A DNA stretch of 64,000 bases from Nocardioides gansuensis (GTDB taxonomy: Bacteria; Actinomycetota; Actinomycetes; Propionibacteriales; Nocardioidaceae), in the NCBI RefSeq assembly GCF_003076135.1, contig NZ_QDGZ01000001.1, forward strand, positions 372,001-436,000, given 5' to 3'. Below, piece by piece: positions 25,881 to 35,169 of the stretch. The first letter of the stretch is position 1. Each line of letters starts with the position of its first letter. Below the pieces are notes generated by a model. It saw only the letters and a list, made by a program, of their open reading frames with translations. It did not search any database and was not told the origin of the DNA. Made by a program: the position numbers and the translations under genes.

Positions 25881-27040
25881 GCCGACAGGTCGGCCGAGGC
25901 CAGCCGCCGCAGACCCTCCTCGATGACGGCCGGCTCCTTGCAGAAGGCCCAGCGGACGAGCTGGCGCCCCTCGGCGAGGTCGTCGTAGAACCCCTGCATC
26001 GGGATCGCCACGACGCCCGCCCGCTCCGGCAAGGCGAGGCAGAAGCGGCGGCCGTCGAGCCAGCCGAGGTGGCCGATGTCGGTCGTCGCGAAGTAGGTGC
26101 CCTCCGGCACGCGCGGCTCGAGCCCGGCCTCCGCCAGCCCGGCGCAGAGCAGGTCGCGCCGCTCCTGCAGCGACCCCGCGAGCGCCCGCGGCCACTCCGA
26201 CTCGTGGTCGAGCGCGTGCGCGACGGCGGGCTGCAGTGGCGAGCCGGACGTGAAGGTCAGCCACTGCTTGGCGGCGAGCGCAGCCTCCACGAGCGGAGCC
26301 GGTCCGGTCGCCCAGCCGACCTTCCAGCCGGTGACGCTGTAGGACTTGCCGGCGCTGGACAGGGTCAGGGTGCGCTCCCACATCCCGGGCAGGGTGGCGA
26401 TCGGGACGTGCTCGTGGTCGTCGAAGACCAGGTGCTCGTAGACCTCGTCGGTCACGACCACCACGTCGTGCTCGATCGCGACCTCGGCGACGGCTGCGAG
26501 CTCGTCGCGGGTGAGGACGGTGCCGGTCGGGTTGTGCGGAGTGTTGAGCAGGATCAGCCGGGTACGGTCGGTGACCGCGGCCCGCAGCGCTTCGACGTCG
26601 AGGCGGAAGTCGGGCGCCCGCAGCGTGACGGGGCGCCGTACGCCTCCGCACATCTCGATCATCGCGACGTAGGAGTCGTAGAACGGCTCGAGCACGACCA
26701 CCTCGTCGCCCGGGTCGACGAGGCCGAGCAGCGCGGCCGCGATCGCCTCGGTGCAGCCCGTGGTGACGATGACCTCGGTGTCGGGGTCGAGCCCGATCGC
26801 GTAGTGCCGCTGCTGGTGGCGTGCGATCGCCTGCCGAAGGGCGGGGATGCCGCGGCCGGGCGCGTACTGGTTGGCGCCGTCGCGCACGGCCTGCTGCGCG
26901 GCCTCGAGGAGCGCCGGCGGGCCGTCGGCGTCCGGGAAGCCCTGCCCCAGGTTGACCGCCCCGGTGCGCACCGCGAGCGCGGTCATCTCACTGAAGACGG
27001 TAGGCGGGATGTGGCGCAGGCGTGCGGCGAGCGGTCCCAT
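25877..27040 (-). CDS. Class I PLP-dependent aminotransferase
   Basis: 387 residues. Carries NTPHNPTGTVLTRDEL, DEVYEHLVFDD and the PLP-lysine motif SSAGKSYSVTGWKVGW, and ends with a MQGFYDD / VRWAFCKEPAVIEEGL tail. The closest pattern is the kynurenine/methionine aminotransferase and N-succinyldiaminopimelate aminotransferase (DapC-like) group, so it may act in lysine synthesis or amino-acid turnover. Standalone gene convergent with the membrane protein. ATG at 27040. Confidence 0.9.
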   Translation of the reverse strand: MGPLAARLRHIPPTVFSEMTALAVRTGAVNLGQGFPDADGPPALLEAAQQAVRDGANQYAPGRGIPALRQAIARHQQRHYAIGLDPDTEVIVTTGCTEAIAAALLGLVDPGDEVVVLEPFYDSYVAMIEMCGGVRRPVTLRAPDFRLDVEALRAAVTDRTRLILLNTPHNPTGTVLTRDELAAVAEVAIEHDVVVVTDEVYEHLVFDDHEHVPIATLPGMWERTLTLSSAGKSYSVTGWKVGWATGPAPLVEAALAAKQWLTFTSGSPLQPAVAHALDHESEWPRALAGSLQERRDLLCAGLAEAGLEPRVPEGTYFATTDIGHLGWLDGRRFCLALPERAGVVAIPMQGFYDDLAEGRQLVRWAFCKEPAVIEEGLRRLASADLSA

Positions 27041-27062
27041 GGCGGCGAGGGTACGCCGCGGC

Positions 27063-28256
27063 TCACCGCCCGACGGCGCCCTCCCCGGCGAGCCGCGCCC
27101 GGTCGAGCTCGCGGGTCCACTTCGTGACCCAGGCGGTGCCGCCGGCGAAGACGAGGCCCAGCACGACGCACGCCGTGCCGAGTGGGAGTGCCGCAGCCAG
27201 CACGCCCAGGGCGACGGGCGCCGCCGTACCTCCCACGTCGCCCATCAGCCGCCAGCCGCCGAGGAACTGCGCGCGCCCCACCGTCGGCGCGCAGTCGGCG
27301 CCGGTGGTCATCACGATCCCGGACCCCAGCCCGTTGCCCACCGCGATGAGCACCGCGACGGCCAGCACGGAGGCGAAGCCGGTCGTGAGGGGGAGCAGCA
27401 GCGAGCCCAGAGCGACGGAGGCGACGACCGGGAAGGCGACGAGCGCGCGGCCGTAGTGGTCCATCACCCAGCCGGCGGGGTAGAAGAGCGAGACGTCGAC
27501 CGCGGCCGCGATGCCGAAGAGCAGCGAGATGCTCGCCGCGGACATGCCGATGTGGTCGCACCAGAGCGGCAGCAGCGCGAGCCGCAGGGCCCGCGACGCG
27601 GAGATCACCAGCACCGCGCTGCCGAAGGTGAGCAGCGTGCGGCGGTGCTCGCGCAGGACGCTCGCGACCGACACCCGCTCGGAGCGGGCGTGGGCGCTGA
27701 GGTCGGGCATCGACTGCACCATGGCGACCGCGACCAGGCTGGTCACGGCGCCGAGCGCGAAGACCGCCGCGATGCCCCAGGCGGCGATCAGCGCGGCTCC
27801 GAGCAGCGGTCCGACGAGCAGGCCGATCCGGTGGCTGCCGCCGAGCGTCGACATCGCCCGGGCCCGGTAGGCCGCCGGTGTCGCGTCGATGAGGAATCCT
27901 TGCCGCGCCAGCAGGAAGACGGTCCACGCCATCCCGGTGAGCAGCACGAGGACCGCGAAGGCGACCAGGTCGCGGGTCTGCCACGCCAGCACGAAGATCA
28001 CGGCCTCGACGACCCCGGCCAGGGTGAGCGCGCGGCGCTCGCCGATCCGGCCGACCAGCGCCCCGGCCGGGAGGCTCATCACGAGCTGGCCGATGCTGAC
28101 GAGCGCGACGACGAGCGCCGCCTGGCCCACCGTGGCGCCGAGGTCGCGGGCGTGCAGTGCGATCACCGGCAGGATCGCGCCGTGGCCGGCGGTCGCCACG
28201 ATGGTCGGGCCGTACGCCGGCAGCGCGATGCGGCGGAAGCTGAACTCGGTGTCCAT
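27063..28256 (-). CDS. MFS transporter
   Basis: 397 residues, 12 hydrophobic helices. The loop 2-3 motif GALVGRIGERRALTLAG (DRxGRR type) and LVGPLLGAALIAAWGI (motif C-like) mark a major-facilitator exporter. Substrate not readable from sequence. ATG start at 28256. It lies 22 bases downstream of the aminotransferase start on the same strand, so it is upstream in transcription and could be co-transcribed with it. Confidence 0.85.
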   Translation of the reverse strand: MDTEFSFRRIALPAYGPTIVATAGHGAILPVIALHARDLGATVGQAALVVALVSIGQLVMSLPAGALVGRIGERRALTLAGVVEAVIFVLAWQTRDLVAFAVLVLLTGMAWTVFLLARQGFLIDATPAAYRARAMSTLGGSHRIGLLVGPLLGAALIAAWGIAAVFALGAVTSLVAVAMVQSMPDLSAHARSERVSVASVLREHRRTLLTFGSAVLVISASRALRLALLPLWCDHIGMSAASISLLFGIAAAVDVSLFYPAGWVMDHYGRALVAFPVVASVALGSLLLPLTTGFASVLAVAVLIAVGNGLGSGIVMTTGADCAPTVGRAQFLGGWRLMGDVGGTAAPVALGVLAAALPLGTACVVLGLVFAGGTAWVTKWTRELDRARLAGEGAVGR

Positions 28257-28310
28257 GGGACTCCCGAGCGTAGGCGGCGTCGCCGGCGAGCCCGTCGCTA
28301 GGCTCTGCCC

Positions 28311-28850
28311 GTGCCCGACGAGACCCTTGCTGCCGACATCGACTCGGCCTGCCGCCTGACGGGGGAGTTCACCCTCCGCTCCGGCCAGGTCGCCGACACC
28401 TACTTCGACAAGTACCTCTTCGAGGCCCAGCCCGCGCTGCTCGACCGGGTAGCGACCCGGATGGTCGATCTCCTGCCCGAGGGCACCGAGCTGCTGGGCG
28501 GGCTCGAGCTCGGCGGCATCCCGATCGCGACCATGGTCTCGGCGAAGACCAGGCTGCCGGCGCTGTTCGTGCGGAAGAAGGCGAAGGAGTACGGCACCGC
28601 CAAGCTGGCCGAGGGGCCCGACTTCTCCGGTCGGCGGGTGACGATCATCGAGGACGTCATCACCACCGGAGGCGCCGTACGCGACGCGACCCGCGCGCTG
28701 CGTGAGGGCGGCGCGATCGTGGAGGTCGTCGTCTGCGCGATCGACCGGTCGCCCGAGGGGGAGAACCCGCTGGCCGACGTAGGCCTGGAGGTGCGTGCCG
28801 TGCTCACGCGCGCCCAGCTCGACGCCGCCCAGTCCTCGACGGTCGAGTAG
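28311..28850 (+). CDS. pyrE: Orotate phosphoribosyltransferase
   Basis: 179 residues. The PRPP-binding motif RVTIIEDVITTGGAVRDA is intact, and LRSGQVADTYFDKYLFE near residue 22 is the usual PyrE N-terminal signature. It makes orotidine 5'-phosphate in pyrimidine synthesis. GTG start at 28311. The stop TAG and final TVE residues fall inside a palindromic repeat (28841-28876), so the C-terminus may have been altered by its insertion. Confidence 0.95.
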   Translation: MPDETLAADIDSACRLTGEFTLRSGQVADTYFDKYLFEAQPALLDRVATRMVDLLPEGTELLGGLELGGIPIATMVSAKTRLPALFVRKKAKEYGTAKLAEGPDFSGRRVTIIEDVITTGGAVRDATRALREGGAIVEVVVCAIDRSPEGENPLADVGLEVRAVLTRAQLDAAQSSTVE

Positions 28851-28876
28851 CGAGCGCCAGCGAGCGTATCGAGACC
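28841..28876. repeat. Palindromic element, long type (36 bp), at the pyrE stop codon
   Basis: Starts GGTCGAGTAGCGAGCGCC and ends GAGCGTATCGAGACC; nearly identical to the copy at 17294. The TAG in its first arm is the pyrE stop. Confidence 0.8.
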
Positions 28877-28918
28877 CGAGGCGTCCCTGCCTGGTGTGGT
28901 GACCCCGCTGTCCTCGGC

Positions 28919-29845
28919 TCAGCCCTTGGTCGACCCGAGCGTCAGGCCGGACACGAACTGCTTCTGGAGCGCGAAGAAGACCACCAGCACGGGCAGGGCG
29001 ACGACCACCGAGCCGGCCGCGACCAGGTTGGTGTCGGTGAAGAACTGGCCACGCAGGTTGTTGAGCGCCGACGTGATCGGGAACTTGTCGCCCTGCTGCA
29101 GGAGCACCGTGGCCCAGAAGAACTCGTTGTAGACCCAGGTGACCTGCAGCGTGGCGAGCGCCGCCAGCGCCGGGCGCACCAGCGGCATGGTCAGCTGCCA
29201 GTACTGCCGCCACACGCTGGCGCCGTCGAGCATGGCGGACTCGTAGATCTCGTGGGGCAGTGTCTTCATGTAATTGCTGAGCACGAAGGTGCAGAAGCCC
29301 ATCTGGAACGCCGTGTTGACCAGGATCAGGGACCAGAAGCTGTTGAGCATGGAGCCGCTGTCCGACATGAAGAGGGGCAGCGGGATCTCCCGGAAGAGCC
29401 GGAACACCGGGATCAGCAGCGCCTGCGGGGGCAGCAGGTTGGCGGCGAGGAAGATCCCGAGCAGCGTGAGGTTGAAGCGGTAGCTGAAGCGGGCCAGCAC
29501 GAAGGCCACCATGGACGAGAGCCACAGGGTCAGCAGCACCGCGGGGACGGTGATGATCACCGAGTTCTTGAAGTGCAGGCCGAAACGGCCCTGCTCCCAC
29601 GACTGGCGGTAGTTGTCCAACGTCCATCCGCCGAAGGACAGGTAGCCGTTGGCCTGCGTGTAGCCGTAGTCGCGGAACGAGTTGAGCAGCGCCCACGCCA
29701 GCGGGAACAGCCACACGAGCGCGAGGATCGCGACCACCACCGTCGCCACCGTGCCTCGGGGACGGCTCATCGCCCCGCCCTCGGTCCGCGCGGCCGGTGT
29801 CGCCGTCCTGGAGGGCACGGGCGCGGTGGGGGTCTCGATGCTCAT
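28919..29845 (-). CDS. Sugar ABC transporter permease, MalG type
   Basis: 308 residues, six predicted helices. The inner-membrane permease loop EIYESAMLDGASVWRQYWQLTMPLVRPALAAL is the EAA region that contacts the ATPase. MalG-like N-terminus with one cytosolic arm. The ATG overlaps the stop of the MalF-type gene (ATGA). Last gene of the substrate-binding protein-MalF-MalG operon; no ATPase gene is present, so a shared MsiK-like ATPase elsewhere is likely. Confidence 0.92.
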   Translation of the reverse strand: MSIETPTAPVPSRTATPAARTEGGAMSRPRGTVATVVVAILALVWLFPLAWALLNSFRDYGYTQANGYLSFGGWTLDNYRQSWEQGRFGLHFKNSVIITVPAVLLTLWLSSMVAFVLARFSYRFNLTLLGIFLAANLLPPQALLIPVFRLFREIPLPLFMSDSGSMLNSFWSLILVNTAFQMGFCTFVLSNYMKTLPHEIYESAMLDGASVWRQYWQLTMPLVRPALAALATLQVTWVYNEFFWATVLLQQGDKFPITSALNNLRGQFFTDTNLVAAGSVVVALPVLVVFFALQKQFVSGLTLGSTKG

Positions 29846-30771
29846 GGGTTTCGCTCCTCACGGAAGACGATGCGCAGGTAGAGCGTGATGAACACCGACG
29901 AGATCAGCATCATGATCACGGCCAGCGCTGAGCCGAAGCCGTAGCGCGTCGCCTCGCCGATGACGTTCTGGCTGACCAGGGCGGCGATGATCTCCAGGCC
30001 GTTGCGGCCCTTGTTGATCACCCACACCAGGTCGAAGGCGCGCAGCGACTCGATCACCACGATGACCAGGACGATCATGTTGATCGGGCGCATCACCGGG
30101 AAGACGACGTGGAAGAACGTCTTGACCTCTGTGGCACCGTCGACGGAGGCGGCCTCCCGCAGGGTGGCGTCGACGCCCTTCAGCCCCGCCAGGTAGATGA
30201 GCATGATGTAGCCGGTGTGGCGCCACGCGGTTGCGACGAGCACCGCCCACAAGTTGATGCTGGGATCGCCGTACCAGTCGACCTCGGAGTTGAAGACCTG
30301 GTTGAGCAGGCCCTGGTCCCGCGAGTAGAACAGCTGCCAGATGAAGCCGATGAGGGCGAGCGACAGCACGACCGGCATGTAGAACGCCGTCTGGTAGAAC
30401 CGCCCGCCCCGCATCTCCCGATCGAGCACGACGGCCAGCAGCATGCCCAGCATCGTGGGGAACACGAAGAGGAAGACGAGCCAGATCAGGTTGTGCCGGA
30501 TGGCCGGCCAGAACGGCGGGTAGATCGTGGCGATGTCCTTGTAGTTCTGCAGGCCCACCCATTCGATGGTGTCGAGACCCCCGAAGCCGTTCCACTTCGT
30601 GAAGGACAGGTACACCGAGCCGAGCGCCGGCAGCCAGACCAGCCCCACGACCAGGATCGTGGGGATGGCCACCATGGTGATCACGACCAGCCGGTCTCGC
30701 GTCGACAGGCTTGTCTCGCGCCGCCTCCCGGACGGCTTGGCGGCCTTCTTCGTGGTCGTGGTCGTCGCCAT
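29842..30771 (-). CDS. Sugar ABC transporter permease, MalF type
   Basis: 309 residues. After a Lys/Arg-rich N-terminal tail come six hydrophobic helices with the EAA-type loop ATLREAASVDGATEVKTFFHVVFPVM. Pairs with the MalG-type permease in a heterodimeric carbohydrate import channel. Start at 30771 is ATG, 18 bases after the substrate-binding protein stop. The probable cargo is a galactoside, inferred from the divergent GH42 gene. Confidence 0.92.
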   Translation of the reverse strand: MATTTTTKKAAKPSGRRRETSLSTRDRLVVITMVAIPTILVVGLVWLPALGSVYLSFTKWNGFGGLDTIEWVGLQNYKDIATIYPPFWPAIRHNLIWLVFLFVFPTMLGMLLAVVLDREMRGGRFYQTAFYMPVVLSLALIGFIWQLFYSRDQGLLNQVFNSEVDWYGDPSINLWAVLVATAWRHTGYIMLIYLAGLKGVDATLREAASVDGATEVKTFFHVVFPVMRPINMIVLVIVVIESLRAFDLVWVINKGRNGLEIIAALVSQNVIGEATRYGFGSALAVIMMLISSVFITLYLRIVFREERNP

Positions 30772-30788
30772 GATCTCGTCTCCGGCCG

Positions 30789-32126
30789 TCAGCCGAGGAT
30801 TGAGTTCGCCTGCTGCTGGATGCTCGACGTCAGGCCGTCGATGTCGTCGGGGTTCTTCAGGAACTCCTGGATCGAGGGGACCATCACGGTGTTGGCGAAG
30901 TCGGCGTTGGTGTCGCGGTCCATGAACTGGGCGATGTTCGACGCGGCCGAGACGACCTCCACCGACTTCTTCTGCAGGTCGGTGTAGGTGCTGGTGCTGG
31001 CCTCGGAGTTCGCGGCGATGAACGGGGCGTCGGCGCCGTTGTTGGCCGCGTCGGCGGCGGCCGCGGAGCCGAGCCACTTGACCATTTCCTTGGCGGCGTC
31101 TTGGTTCTGGCCGGCGGCTGCCACGCAGAAGCCGTCGATGGGCGCGTCGAGCGCGTCCGCCCCGATGGTGTCGTCCAGCGCGGGAAAGGTGAAGAAGTCC
31201 AGGTCGTCACCGACGTCGGCGATGGCGTCGACCACGAAAGTGCCCAGGAGGTACATGCCGCAGTCGCCGTTGCCCATCGAGGTGGCTGCCTCCTGCCAGG
31301 TGCGGCCGAGCGGGTCGGCCTGGTGGTAGGGGAGCAGGTCGCGCCAGGTCTCGAACACCAGCTTGACCTCGTCACCGTCCCAGGCCTCGTCACCGGCCAT
31401 CAGGGCCATGTGGAAGTCGAAGCCGTTGAGACGCATGTTGAGGATGTCGAAGGTGCCCATGGCCGGCCAGCCGTCCTTGTCGCCGAAGGCGAAGGGGGTG
31501 ATGTTCTTGCCCTGCATGTCGTCCATGAGGGCGAAGAAGTCGTCCTTGGTCTCGGGAGCCGCCCAGCCGTTCTTCTCGAAGACGGACTTCCGGTAGAACA
31601 CGGCCCACGGGTAGTAGCTGACCGGGACGAAGTACTGCTTGCCGTCGGGGGCCGTGGACGCCTGCTTGAACGCGTCGTCGAGCCCGTCGATCGGCCAGAC
31701 GTCGCTCAAGTCCGTGATGAGGCCGCTCTCCGCGAACTGGGCCATCCGGAAGCCGGCGAACCAGGTGAAGACGTCGTCCGGCGTGCCCTGGAGGTAGGTG
31801 TTGATGCTCTCCTGGAAGGTGTTGTGGTCGACCGCGTTGAGCGAGACCTCGGTGCCGGTCTCCTTGGCGTAGGCGTCGGCCATGGCCTTGAGGCGGTCGT
31901 ACGCCGGCCCCGAGCCCTGGGCCTCGTTGATGCCGAACTTCACCGTGGCGCCCTCACCACTCGCCGGGCCACCGCCGGAGTCGCCACCGCACGCGGCGAG
32001 CAGCGAGCCGCTGGAGAGCGCCAGGCTGCCGAGGCCGAGGGCCCGCAGCACTGAACGTCGTGAGGCCTGGGCGGTGACCATCGCCGAGCCGGGGATCGAG
32101 GGGGGGCGGGGGGTGCGACTCGACAT
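30789..32126 (-). CDS. Carbohydrate-binding lipoprotein of an ABC importer
   Basis: 445 residues. N-terminal signal with RRSVLRALGLGSLAL and lipobox LLAAC (a twin-arginine-like lipoprotein signal), then a type 2 periplasmic binding fold: FTWFAGFRMAQFAESGLI, NGDCGMYLLGTFVVDAI and an Ala-rich helical end. Membrane-anchored receptor that hands sugar to the MalF/MalG-type permeases. ATG at 32126 follows a GGAGG site. First gene of the operon. Confidence 0.93.
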   Translation of the reverse strand: MSSRTPRPPSIPGSAMVTAQASRRSVLRALGLGSLALSSGSLLAACGGDSGGGPASGEGATVKFGINEAQGSGPAYDRLKAMADAYAKETGTEVSLNAVDHNTFQESINTYLQGTPDDVFTWFAGFRMAQFAESGLITDLSDVWPIDGLDDAFKQASTAPDGKQYFVPVSYYPWAVFYRKSVFEKNGWAAPETKDDFFALMDDMQGKNITPFAFGDKDGWPAMGTFDILNMRLNGFDFHMALMAGDEAWDGDEVKLVFETWRDLLPYHQADPLGRTWQEAATSMGNGDCGMYLLGTFVVDAIADVGDDLDFFTFPALDDTIGADALDAPIDGFCVAAAGQNQDAAKEMVKWLGSAAAADAANNGADAPFIAANSEASTSTYTDLQKKSVEVVSAASNIAQFMDRDTNADFANTVMVPSIQEFLKNPDDIDGLTSSIQQQANSILG

Positions 32127-32300
32127 GACTGCCTCCGAATAAGGAACAGAATCCAACGCGTTCCGGCATCTTGGTGGGGGGGATTCGCATGTGTCAACCG
32201 TCACATCGGGTCGATCTGATAACGAAGTCGACCTCAATCAACAAGATCCGACAGAAAGCGATGAGCAACCTGTTGACTAGCCCGGAGGCGACGCACCACT
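32127..32300. promoter_or_regulatory. Divergent control region of the galactoside module
   Basis: AT-richer than its surroundings. Contains two inverted repeats that could be operators for the DeoR-type regulator encoded at 34299: GGAAC-N12-GTTCC (32143-32164) and ATGTG-N8-CACAT (32189-32206). A TTGACT (32273-32278) could be a -35 of the galactosidase transcript. Confidence 0.5.
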
Positions 32301-34298
32301 GTGATCGCCATGACTACCGCGTGGGCCGGCATCCCCTTCGGCGGCGACTACAACCCTGAGCAGTGGCCCCGCGACGTGTGGGCCGAGGACGTCAAGCTGA
32401 TGGGGCACGCGGGCGTCGACCTCGTCACGGTCGGGGTGTTCTCCTGGGCGCTGCTGCAGCCCACGCCCGACACCTGGGACTTCGGGTGGCTGGACGACGT
32501 GCTCGACGGCCTCCTTGCCGCAGGCGTGCAGGTCGACCTCGCCACGGCCACCGCCTCACCCCCGCCGTGGCTCACCCGGGCGCACCCGGAGATGCTCCCC
32601 GTGACCGAGGACGGGACCACCTTGTGGCCAGGAGGGCGGCAGGCGTACTGCCCCAGCTCGCCGGTCTACCGCGAGCACGCGCTCGCCCTGTGCCGACAGA
32701 TGGCCACCAGGTACGCCGAGCACCCCGCAGTCGTGCTGTGGCACGTCAGCAACGAGATCGGCTGTCACAACGCGCTCTGCTACTGCGACACCAGCGCCGC
32801 CGCCTTCCGGGGGTGGCTACGCGGTCGGTACGGCGACCTCGAGACGCTCAACGACGCGTGGGGCACCGCGTTCTGGTCGCAGCGGTACGGCGACTGGGAC
32901 GAGATCCTGCCGCCCCGGGTGACCCCCGCCACGGCCAACCCCACCCAGCGCCTGGACTTCCAGCGGTTCTCCTCCGACGAGCTGCTGGGGCTCTTCACCG
33001 CCGAGCGCGACGTGCTCCACGAGCTGTCACCGGGTATCCCCGTGACCACGAACTTCATGGTCAGCGAGCACATCCGGCAGATGGACTACTTCCGGTGGGG
33101 CCGCGAGGTGGACATCGTCTCCAACGACCACTACCTGATCGCCGCCGACCCCTGGAACCACCAGGAGCTCGCCTTCAGCGCCGACCTGACGCGCGGGATC
33201 GCTGGTGGCCGGCCGTGGCTGCTGATGGAGACGTCGACGTCGGCCGTCAACTGGCAGCCGCGCAACGTGGCGAAGCGTCCCGGTGAGCTGCGCCGCGCGG
33301 CCCTCGGCCACCTGGCGCGGGGCGGTGACGGGATCTTGTTCTTCCAGTGGCGGGCGTCGCGCGCGGGGGCCGAGAAGTTCCACTCGGGCCTGGTGCCTCA
33401 CGCCGGCACGGACACCCGGCTCTGGCGCGAGGTGTGCGAGCTCGGTGCCCTCCTCGACCGGCTCGACGAGGTGGCCGGCGCCGTCTCGCACAACGACGTC
33501 GCGATCCTCTTCGACTGGGAGTCGTGGTGGGCCAGCGAGCTGGACTCCCATCCCAGCGTCGACGTGCAGTACCTCGCCCAGGCACGCGACCTGCACCGTG
33601 CCCTGGTCGATCGCGGGGTGGGCGTGGACGTCGTGCACCCGTCCGCCGACCTGGCGGCGTACCGGCTGGTGGTCGTCCCGACCCTCTACCTCGTCACGGA
33701 CGAGCACGCCGCGAGCATCGCCGCGGCGGCCGAGGCCGGTGCCACGGTGCTGGTCACCTACTTCAGCGGCATCGTCGACGAGCGCGACCACGTGCGACTG
33801 GGGGGCTACCCGGGTGCGTTCCGGGATCTGTTGGGAGTCGTGACCGAGGAGTTCACCCCGCTGCGGGAGGGTGAGCGGGTGCACCTCGACGACGGCGGTG
33901 TCGGCCGGATCTGGGCCGAGGACCTGCGGCTCGAAGGCGCTGAGGCGGTCGCGTCGTACTCCGACGGACCCGTCCCCGGCGCGCCCGCGATCACCCGTCG
34001 GGCGGTCGGCGAGGGTGCCGCGTGGTACGTCGCGACGCACCTCACCGAGTCCTCCGCCGGCACGCTGGTGGACCGGCTCCTCGACGAGGCGCAGGTCTCG
34101 GCCGTGGCCCCCACCGGCCCGGGCGTCGAGGTGGTACGACGCGTCGGTGACGAGGGGCGGTCGTGGGACTTCGTCATCAACCACACCGACCAGCCCGTGA
34201 CCCTTCCGATGGCCGGCCACGACCTGGTGACCGACGAGGCCGTCGGGCCCATGCTGCGCGTCGACGCGGGCGGCGTGGCCGTGGTCAGGAGCGACTGA
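32301..34298 (+). CDS. Beta-galactosidase, glycoside hydrolase family 42
   Basis: 665 residues, cytosolic. GH42 traits: N-terminal GGDYNPEQWPRDVWAED, acid/base Glu152 in HVSNEIG, nucleophile Glu310 in LLMETSTS, and the Zn-binding cysteines C117, C155, C160 and C162 (AYCPSS, GCHN, CYCD). A beta-galactosidase trimerization and C-terminal domain follow. GTG at 32301 and ATG at 32310 are both possible; the GGAGG at 32284 favours the GTG. It sits one base before the DeoR gene and divergent from the importer, giving uptake, cleavage and control in one locus. Confidence 0.95.
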   Translation: MIAMTTAWAGIPFGGDYNPEQWPRDVWAEDVKLMGHAGVDLVTVGVFSWALLQPTPDTWDFGWLDDVLDGLLAAGVQVDLATATASPPPWLTRAHPEMLPVTEDGTTLWPGGRQAYCPSSPVYREHALALCRQMATRYAEHPAVVLWHVSNEIGCHNALCYCDTSAAAFRGWLRGRYGDLETLNDAWGTAFWSQRYGDWDEILPPRVTPATANPTQRLDFQRFSSDELLGLFTAERDVLHELSPGIPVTTNFMVSEHIRQMDYFRWGREVDIVSNDHYLIAADPWNHQELAFSADLTRGIAGGRPWLLMETSTSAVNWQPRNVAKRPGELRRAALGHLARGGDGILFFQWRASRAGAEKFHSGLVPHAGTDTRLWREVCELGALLDRLDEVAGAVSHNDVAILFDWESWWASELDSHPSVDVQYLAQARDLHRALVDRGVGVDVVHPSADLAAYRLVVVPTLYLVTDEHAASIAAAAEAGATVLVTYFSGIVDERDHVRLGGYPGAFRDLLGVVTEEFTPLREGERVHLDDGGVGRIWAEDLRLEGAEAVASYSDGPVPGAPAITRRAVGEGAAWYVATHLTESSAGTLVDRLLDEAQVSAVAPTGPGVEVVRRVGDEGRSWDFVINHTDQPVTLPMAGHDLVTDEAVGPMLRVDAGGVAVVRSD

Positions 34299-35093
34299 GT
34301 GCTCGCGGCACAGCGGCGCGCGATGATCATCAACGAGCTCAACCGCGACGGGACGGTCCGGGTGAGCGACCTCGTGCGCCTGCTGGGTGTCTCCGACATG
34401 ACGGTGCGCCGCGACCTGCAGCAGCTCCAGCGCGACGGGCTGCTGGCGAAGGTCCACGGCGGGGCCACGGCGGTCACGGAGCCGGCCAGCCTCGAGCCGA
34501 CGTTCGAGGTCAAGTCGAGACTGAGGCTCGCCGAGAAGGAGGCCATCGCCCGGCGCGCGGCCGAGCTGGTGCGCCCGGGCTCGGCCATCGCCGTGTCGGC
34601 CGGCACGACCACGCACGCCTTCGCGCGCCACCTCGTCACCATTCCCGGGCTCACGGTCGTCACCAACTCGGTGTGGGTCTCGGACGTGCTGCACCGGTCC
34701 GGCACCGAGGGCGCCAACGTCCTGCTCACCGGGGGCATGCGGACCCCGTCCGACGCACTGGTAGGCCCGCTCGCCGTCTCGGCGGTCGCCTCCCTGCACC
34801 TGGACGCCTTCTTCCTGGGGGTGCACGGCATGGAGCCGGCGGCGGGCTTCAGCACGCCCAACCTGCTCGAGGCCGAGATCAACCGGGCGCTGGTGCGGGC
34901 GGCCCGCAACCTGGTCGTGCTCGCCGACTCCAGCAAGTGGGGCATCGTCGGCCTCAGCTCGATCGCCGGCCTGGGCGAGGCGGACACCCTGGTGACAGAC
35001 AGCGGGCTGTGTGCGCAGGCCAACGGGATCCTCGGTGAGCGGGTCGGCGAGCTGATCGAGGTCGACCCTGGAGACGAGGTCTCGGAAGCCTGA
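34299..35093 (+). CDS. DeoR-family transcriptional repressor
   Basis: 264 residues. N-terminal winged-helix motif VSDLVRLLGVSDMTVRRDLQ (about 20-39) and sugar-phosphate-sensing C-terminal domain (SAGTTTHAFARHL; LVVLADSSKWG). It begins directly after the GH42 stop (TGAGTG), so expression is coupled to the galactosidase. It probably represses the module in the absence of sugar phosphate; effector unknown. Confidence 0.93.
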   Translation: MLAAQRRAMIINELNRDGTVRVSDLVRLLGVSDMTVRRDLQQLQRDGLLAKVHGGATAVTEPASLEPTFEVKSRLRLAEKEAIARRAAELVRPGSAIAVSAGTTTHAFARHLVTIPGLTVVTNSVWVSDVLHRSGTEGANVLLTGGMRTPSDALVGPLAVSAVASLHLDAFFLGVHGMEPAAGFSTPNLLEAEINRALVRAARNLVVLADSSKWGIVGLSSIAGLGEADTLVTDSGLCAQANGILGERVGELIEVDPGDEVSEA

Positions 35094-35169
35094 CCCCGAG
35101 CCGCACCACGTCGGGGGGGCATGGCCTGGGATAACCCAGACCGGACCGGGGCATGCGCCCGCGCAGGCC

